Source: Marinobacter sp. 2_MG-2023
GTDB taxonomy: Bacteria > Pseudomonadota > Gammaproteobacteria > Pseudomonadales > Oleiphilaceae
Direction of reading: 5' to 3'
NCBI RefSeq assembly: GCF_030546935.1
Contig: NZ_JAUOPH010000001.1
Coordinates: 793,595-857,594 of the forward strand
DNA length: 64,000 nt
Both the position numbers and the translations under genes were made by a program. The notes under the pieces are model-generated. The model was given only the letters and a program-made list of their open reading frames with translations. It was not told where the DNA came from and ran no database searches. This document shows positions 59,204-64,000 of the stretch, one piece after another (the stretch's first letter is position 1; each line of letters opens with the position of its first letter).

Positions 59204-60784
59204 TCAGTGCTCCCGGGTTTTGTGGAATTCCACATCAGGATAACGCTCCTGAGCGAGGTTCAGATTTACCCTCGTCGGTGCAATATACGCAAGCCGGTCA
59301 CCACCATCGAGTGCAAGGTTATCGGCGTTCTTGCGCTGGAATTCATCCAGCCCACGCTCATCCGAACATGTTACCCAGCGTGCAGTGGCGACGTTGATGG
59401 GCTCATAGACAGCCTCAACCTTGTATTCGGTCTTGAGACGACTAACAACCACGTCGAACTGCAGCACACCAACCGCGCCCACAATCAGATCGTTATTGCG
59501 CAGCGGCCGGAAGACCTGCACAGCGCCTTCTTCCGACAGCTGAATCAGGCCCTTCTGGAGCTGCTTCGCTTTCAGCGGGTCTTTGAGCCGGATGCGACGG
59601 AACAGTTCCGGAGCAAAGTTAGGGATACCGGTGAACTTCATATCTTCACCGGAAGTAAACGTATCTCCCAACTGGATCGTGCCATGGTTATGCAAGCCAA
59701 TAATATCGCCCCCATAAGCCTCTTCAGCGTGCTCACGATCCCCTGCCATAAACGTCAAGGCATCGGAAAAGCGCACTTCCTTGCCAATTCGCACATGACG
59801 GGCCTTCATGCCAGGACTGTATTTACCGGATACGATGCGCACAAACGCAACTCTGTCCCGGTGCTGGGGATCCATATTGGCCTGAATTTTAAAGACAAAT
59901 CCGGTGAAGGCTTCATCATCAGGCTGCACAAGCCGCTGGTCTGTTTCGCGAGGCTGTGGCGTCGGGGCCCACTCAACCAGACCATCCAGCATATGGTCTA
60001 CACCAAAATTACCTAATGCCGTACCGAAAAATACTGGAGTAAGCTCACCCGCTAGAAACGCATCAAGATCGAATTCGTGAGAAGCCCCCTTTACCAGCTC
60101 AACTTCATCTCGCAAATCCTCAGCGTACCCACCAAGCGCAGAGTCGAGTTCCGGGTTATTCAAACCACTTATTGTCCGGACATCCTGAATAGCATGGCCC
60201 TGCCCGCTTTGATACAGGATCACTTCGTCACGAAGCAGGTGGTAAACGCCTTTAAAACTTTTCCCCATACCGATAGGCCAGGTGATGGGCGCACAGGCAA
60301 TTTTGAGAACATCCTCCACTTCATCCATCAACTCCACTGGATCACGGGTATCACGGTCGAGCTTGTTCATGAAGGTCAGGATGGGGGTGTCTCTGAGCCG
60401 GGTCACTTCCATCAGTTTGATGGTGCGTTCTTCGACACCTTTGGCACTGTCGATAACCATCAGGCACGAATCTACGGCTGTCAGGGTACGGTAAGTATCC
60501 TCAGAGAAGTCTTCGTGACCCGGAGTGTCCAGGAGGTTCACCAGCTTGCCACCGTATGGAAACTGCATGACAGAGGTAGTGACCGAGATGCCACGCTCCT
60601 TTTCCATTTCCATCCAGTCGGATTTCGCATGCTGACCAGACTTTTTGCCTTTGACCGTGCCCGCCTTCTGTATCGCGTGCCCGAATAAAAGAACTTTCTC
60701 GGTAATCGTGGTTTTACCAGCGTCCGGGTGGGAAATAATCGCAAAGGTGCGGCGTTTAGCCACTTCCTGGGAAAGGTGAGCCAT
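59204..60784 (-). CDS. prfC: Peptide chain release factor 3
   Basis: Translational GTPase that recycles RF1/RF2 from the ribosome. 526 residues as in E. coli (529). G1 HPDAGKTT (about 19-26), G3 DTPGHEDF (about 87-94), G4 NKLD (about 142-145), and the EF-G/RF3 domain pattern to the C-terminus. It precedes the tatD homologue and the two overlap only in the rejected longer tatD reading. Confidence 0.98.
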   Translation of the reverse strand: MAHLSQEVAKRRTFAIISHPDAGKTTITEKVLLFGHAIQKAGTVKGKKSGQHAKSDWMEMEKERGISVTTSVMQFPYGGKLVNLLDTPGHEDFSEDTYRTLTAVDSCLMVIDSAKGVEERTIKLMEVTRLRDTPILTFMNKLDRDTRDPVELMDEVEDVLKIACAPITWPIGMGKSFKGVYHLLRDEVILYQSGQGHAIQDVRTISGLNNPELDSALGGYAEDLRDEVELVKGASHEFDLDAFLAGELTPVFFGTALGNFGVDHMLDGLVEWAPTPQPRETDQRLVQPDDEAFTGFVFKIQANMDPQHRDRVAFVRIVSGKYSPGMKARHVRIGKEVRFSDALTFMAGDREHAEEAYGGDIIGLHNHGTIQLGDTFTSGEDMKFTGIPNFAPELFRRIRLKDPLKAKQLQKGLIQLSEEGAVQVFRPLRNNDLIVGAVGVLQFDVVVSRLKTEYKVEAVYEPINVATARWVTCSDERGLDEFQRKNADNLALDGGDRLAYIAPTRVNLNLAQERYPDVEFHKTREH

Positions 60785-60871
60785 AATCGAAAAGCAACCT
60801 GCGTCAGATATTCAAAAGAGGCTGCCATTATAGGGGCTAAGAGGTGATTACGCGAACAGAAGCAGCAACCA

Positions 60872-61360
60872 TCAGGGTTGCAACAACAGCGCCATTACTC
60901 TGGCATCCTCCCATCCGGAAGCTGCAGGATAATAACGAGGGCGACGGCCTATTTCCTCAAAACCCTCGCTGCGATAAAGCTTGCTTGCGGTGCTGTTACT
61001 GAGTCTTACCTCCAGAATCACCTGGTTCATGCCCTCCCGATTTGCCTCCTCAACGAGATGGCGCAATAGAAGCCGCCCAGCCCCTCGGCCTCGACACCCG
61101 GGGTGGATACAGAGGTTCAGGAGATGGACCTCATCAAGTATATAGGAGACCACAGCGTAGCCTACCAAAGAACCAAACTGGCAAATGCCCCACAAACGGT
61201 AGCTCGGTTTGAAACAGTCCAGGAATACGCCTTCAGACCAAGGGTGAGAATAGCCCTGAAGCTCGATATCAAGCATCTCAGGCAGATCCTCGGGTTCCAA
61301 TGGCCTTATAGCCAGATCCAGCCCCTTGGCAGAACAATCTGCACTCACTTTTTTACGCAT
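60872..61360 (-). CDS. rimI: Ribosomal protein S18-alanine N-acetyltransferase
   Basis: GNAT acetyltransferase that modifies the N-terminus of S18. 162 residues from the ATG at 61360, whose first base is the last base of the holD stop (TGATG); a GTG/ATG start 33 bases upstream lies inside holD. IRPLEPEDLPEMLDIE (about 18-33), the acetyl-CoA loop IHPGCRGRGAGRLLL (about 85-99) and LEVRLSNSTASKLYRSEGFEEIG (about 116-138) are typical. It is coupled to holD as in E. coli holD-rimI. Confidence 0.93.
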   Translation of the reverse strand: MRKKVSADCSAKGLDLAIRPLEPEDLPEMLDIELQGYSHPWSEGVFLDCFKPSYRLWGICQFGSLVGYAVVSYILDEVHLLNLCIHPGCRGRGAGRLLLRHLVEEANREGMNQVILEVRLSNSTASKLYRSEGFEEIGRRPRYYPAASGWEDARVMALLLQP

Positions 61361-62187
61361 CAGGCACTGACCAGCGGCCTTAGCTGTTGCCACAAGGAGC
61401 GTTTGGCCCCAGGGTTGCTGGCCAACTCTGCAAGAGAGTATTCACACTCGATATCCGGACAACGCTCAAGCGCCTCTGATAGCCAGCCACCAGCACCTCC
61501 TTGCACCGCATCAGCCCCGTCAATATTACCCAGGACAACGACCTTTTTGCCCCCCGCATCGCGAAAAACATGCTGCAAAACTGCCATCAGGTTGGCAGTA
61601 GATCCACCAGCCACAAGAGTATTATTGAACACTGGCCATTGAACCCATTCGACCAACCTCGACTTCTCCTCTCCAAGACTCTTCAGTATGTTCGCTGCCA
61701 GGATCTCCTGCAAACGAAGGCTCGCTTCTTTGGAGATACCTGCAACCAAAAGATGATGCTCGCCTGAAAAAACGGCAAGGTTAAGTTTGAAGGTCTTGTC
61801 TTCCGGCACCTTTGGCCGCGTTTCTGACGTTGCGCTGTCATGGGAATCACTTGAGGACAGAGCTTCATCTACGGGGACCTCCGCAGCTGGCAACTCCTTC
61901 TCCGACACCCCTGCACTCTTCTCCATCAACGCTTGGAGACTGGCAATTCGCTGGCCCCCTCGCTGATTAGATCCGGACAGAGCTGGGGCAGGGTTCGGCG
62001 TACCTGGACCTCCCGGCTTTCGGGCAGCCATAGTATGGCCTGGAATCGGTGCCTGCTCCGGCTCGCCCGGGTCCGCAAATTCCAACTCAGGGCTGGGTGC
62101 CGCACCCGGCAGGGGTTCACGGGCATACCACAAGCGAATGCCGGCGACACCGAGATAGAACTGTCTCTGGGCCTCAGTCTGGATCAT
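61360..62187 (-). CDS. holD: DNA polymerase III psi subunit, pseudomonad-type
   Basis: 275 residues, twice the size of E. coli HolD. The ends match HolD: N-terminal RQFYLGVAGIRLWYAREPLPG, and C-terminal LASNPGAKRSLWQQLRPL, which resembles E. coli LRANPTARAALWQQICTY. The middle (about 30-135) is a low-complexity Pro/Gly/Ser/Glu-rich linker. A cryptic psi of this kind was identified in Pseudomonas beside rimI (the PA4679 protein). Psi links the chi subunit and SSB to the clamp loader. It is translationally coupled to rimI (TGATG). Sequence similarity is weak, so context carries much of the call. Confidence 0.75.
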   Translation of the reverse strand: MIQTEAQRQFYLGVAGIRLWYAREPLPGAAPSPELEFADPGEPEQAPIPGHTMAARKPGGPGTPNPAPALSGSNQRGGQRIASLQALMEKSAGVSEKELPAAEVPVDEALSSSDSHDSATSETRPKVPEDKTFKLNLAVFSGEHHLLVAGISKEASLRLQEILAANILKSLGEEKSRLVEWVQWPVFNNTLVAGGSTANLMAVLQHVFRDAGGKKVVVLGNIDGADAVQGGAGGWLSEALERCPDIECEYSLAELASNPGAKRSLWQQLRPLVSA

Positions 62188-62237
62188 CCAATCACCCTAT
62201 TGGCTCGCTGAACCCCATAGGTAGCCTCAGGCTTCGC

Positions 62238-63788
62238 TCAAACATCCGCCACCTGTGGATGTTGCCTGATACCTCCCCGACTAATCAGGTTAAGAGCTTC
62301 TATATACGCTTTCGCAGAAGCAATAATAATATCGGTGTCAGCACCAACCCCATTGACGATTCGGCCACCACGCTCCAACCTCACTGTGACTTCCCCTTGA
62401 GCATCAGTACCGCTAGTAATGTTGTTCACAGAATAGAGTTGTAAGTTGCAGCCTGAATCGACAAGAGACTCGATGGCTTTGAAGGTTGCATCTACGGGAC
62501 CGCTACCCTCGGCTTCGACCTTATGCTCTTTTCCATCCATGGTCAGCGTCATAATCGCCTTGGGGACGACGCCCGTTTCAGAGCAGACCTGAAGACAGAC
62601 CAAACCAAAGCGCCCGTCCTCATCTTTCTGTCTGGTGTCGCTTGCAATGGCTTGCAAATCTTCATCAAAAATTTCGTGCTTCAAGTCAGCCAGCGCCTTG
62701 AAGCGTGTAAACGCCTCATTAAGCTCCGTTTCAGTCTCAAACTGGATTCCCAGTTCAAGTAACCGGGTACGGAAGGCGTTACGACCTGAGTGCTTGCCCA
62801 GCACGAGGCTGTTGGTGTGCCATCCGACGTCTTCCGCCCGCATAATCTCGTAGGTCTCGCGGTGCTTAAGTACTCCATCCTGGTGAATACCAGACTCGTG
62901 GGCGAATGCGTTTGCGCCAACGATAGCCTTGTTGGGCTGCACTGGAAAACCGGTAATAGTGGACACCAGACGTGAAGCCGGGACGATATGACGAGCGTCT
63001 ATACCGGTATCAATATTGAAGAGGTCCTGGCGAGTACGGACTGCCATCACGATTTCTTCGAGAGAGGCATTCCCTGCGCGTTCGCCCAAGCCATTGATTG
63101 TGCACTCGACCTGTCGGGCTCCCCGTGTTACGGCAGCAAGCGAGTTTGCAACTGCAAGACCAAGGTCGTTATGGCAGTGCACAGAAAAAATCGCCTTGTC
63201 CGCATTGGGGATACGAGTCAGCAGTTGATGGATAGTTTCAGCAAACTGTTCCGGAATCGCATAACCAACAGTGTCAGGAATATTGATTGTGTTGGCGCCA
63301 GCATCTATCGCCGCTTCGATGATACGACAGAGAAAATCCAGCTCCGAACGGCCGGCATCTTCACACGAGAACTCAACGTCATCAACATGGCCTCGAGCCC
63401 GTTTCACGGCCCGCACTGCCTGCTCAACAACCTCATCAGGTTGCATTTGCAGCTTGTGCTTCATATGAATAGGCGAGGTTGCGATAAAAGTATGGATCCG
63501 GCCCCGGGCAGCAGGCCGGATGGCCTCAGCCGCACGATCAATATCTTTATCCAGAGCGCGGGCGAGACTGCATATCGTTGACTCTTTTATGGTCTCTGCA
63601 ATTGCCTTCACCGCCTCAAAGTCACCTTGGCTGGCGATTGCGAAACCGGCTTCTATGACATCAACCTTCAGCTTCTCAAGTGCCTTGGCAATACGGAGCT
63701 TCTCCGTCTTGTTCATGGTGGCGCCGGGGCTTTGCTCACCGTCGCGGAGAGTCGTGTCAAATATGACCAGATGATCGTTGCCAGACAT
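62238..63788 (-). CDS. leuA: 2-isopropylmalate synthase
   Basis: Condenses acetyl-CoA with 2-ketoisovalerate, the first step of leucine synthesis; its substrate comes from ilvD. 516 residues, the long form. [12 protein letters not shown] (about 10-21) and the metal-binding [15 protein letters not shown] (about 201-215) define the DRE-TIM catalytic domain. The C-terminal third (from about 390) is the leucine-feedback regulatory domain. RBS GGAG precedes the ATG by seven bases. A TATACT -10-like hexamer lies about 40 bases upstream. No leader peptide with Leu runs is evident. Confidence 0.97.
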   Translation of the reverse strand: MSGNDHLVIFDTTLRDGEQSPGATMNKTEKLRIAKALEKLKVDVIEAGFAIASQGDFEAVKAIAETIKESTICSLARALDKDIDRAAEAIRPAARGRIHTFIATSPIHMKHKLQMQPDEVVEQAVRAVKRARGHVDDVEFSCEDAGRSELDFLCRIIEAAIDAGANTINIPDTVGYAIPEQFAETIHQLLTRIPNADKAIFSVHCHNDLGLAVANSLAAVTRGARQVECTINGLGERAGNASLEEIVMAVRTRQDLFNIDTGIDARHIVPASRLVSTITGFPVQPNKAIVGANAFAHESGIHQDGVLKHRETYEIMRAEDVGWHTNSLVLGKHSGRNAFRTRLLELGIQFETETELNEAFTRFKALADLKHEIFDEDLQAIASDTRQKDEDGRFGLVCLQVCSETGVVPKAIMTLTMDGKEHKVEAEGSGPVDATFKAIESLVDSGCNLQLYSVNNITSGTDAQGEVTVRLERGGRIVNGVGADTDIIIASAKAYIEALNLISRGGIRQHPQVADV

Positions 63789-63882
63789 TGAGGTACTCCA
63801 TATCGCATTAGGTTTTATTGCAGCAGTATATCACCGGGACGTATAAGGAGCAGCGCCCCCCGGCGTCTTAGATGATTTTCAA

Positions 63883-63921
63883 ACAAAAAAAAGCCCCGGC
63901 AGCGAAGCTGTCGGGGCTTTT
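63883..63921 (-). terminator. Terminator of the rrn operon
   Basis: Fifteen-base arms AAAAGCCCCGGCAGC and GCTGTCGGGGCTTTT (one G-U pair) with a GAA loop end in a run of eight T on the minus strand, right after the 5S rRNA. Confidence 0.93.
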
Positions 63922-63930
63922 CGGTATTAA

Positions 63931-64000
63931 GAGTCTGACGATGACCTACTCTCACATGGGCAATGCCACACTACCATCGGCGCAGGCCTGTTTCACTTCT
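63931..64000 (-). rRNA. rrf: 5S ribosomal RNA, 3' portion
   Basis: The reverse complement shows the conserved 5S 3' half: AGAAGTGAAAC, then GCCGATGGTAGTGTGG, then CCCATGTGAGAGTAGGTCATCGTCA. About 70 of roughly 116-120 bases are in the window; the 5' part lies beyond the edge. This is the tail of an rrn operon transcribed on the minus strand toward leuA. Confidence 0.95.

Overview
The window is a stretch of core chromosome from a marine-type gammaproteobacterium. Gene content, protein sequences and gene order look most like Marinobacter or a near relative: the block from argJ through secA, lpxC, the division/cell-wall (dcw) cluster, rnpB, rsmI, lpoA, sspAB and petABC to rplM follows the order known from Pseudomonas. 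The genus is an inference from remembered protein similarity, not a search. Coding density is high, base composition looks even throughout, and I see no prophage, transposase, CRISPR array, tRNA or defence island.

Layout. 1-1844: nadD (cut by the window edge) and proA, minus strand. 1979-5432: a plus-strand, translationally coupled trio of two membrane proteins with degenerate GGDEF domains and a DedA-PAP2 fusion. 5438-7269: an HDOD regulator and a Lon-N-domain protein. 7435-13215: ilvD, a small exported peptidoglycan-binding-like protein, an AI-2E-family transporter, an unknown 117-residue protein, a haloalkane-dehalogenase homologue with Asn at the nucleophile position, and a thioesterase. 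13412-18048: a DEAD-box helicase, then folA, thyA, lgt and a TSUP permease; a 111-bp inverted-repeat element lies between folA and thyA. 18148-22933: an NRDE protein, the isoprenoid genes xseB-ispA-dxs, and ribA. 23031-28695: moaC, a Nudix-ThiE fusion, argJ and secA. 28875-31416: an M23 peptidase, dciA and lpxC.

31626-48659 is the complete dcw cluster on the minus strand: mraZ-rsmH-ftsL-ftsI-murE-murF-mraY-murD-ftsW-murG-murC-ddlB-ftsQ-ftsA-ftsZ. Its genes mostly overlap or abut. It makes lipid II from UDP-MurNAc and builds the divisome that uses it; lpxC, next to ftsZ, commits carbon to lipid A. The mra promoter and a four-repeat MraZ operator are readable upstream of mraZ. rnpB (RNase P RNA) follows, then rsmI, lpoA, yraN and a divergent diaA. 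sspB-sspA, petABC (cytochrome bc1) and rpsI-rplM are next. The right end carries tatD, prfC, rimI, a pseudomonad-type holD (polymerase III psi) and leuA. The final bases are the 3' half of a 5S rRNA, so an rrn operon enters from the right on the minus strand.

The region is mostly ordinary housekeeping DNA and I do not see a clearly new multi-gene system. The best leads are: (1) the coupled degenerate-GGDEF pair that keeps RxxD inhibitory-site motifs beside a lipid phosphatase fusion; (2) the Asp-to-Asn change at the dehalogenase nucleophile; (3) the long inverted-repeat element between thyA and folA; (4) a perfect 19-bp palindrome over the -35 region of petABC; and (5) a DiaA homologue that has lost its phosphosugar loops.
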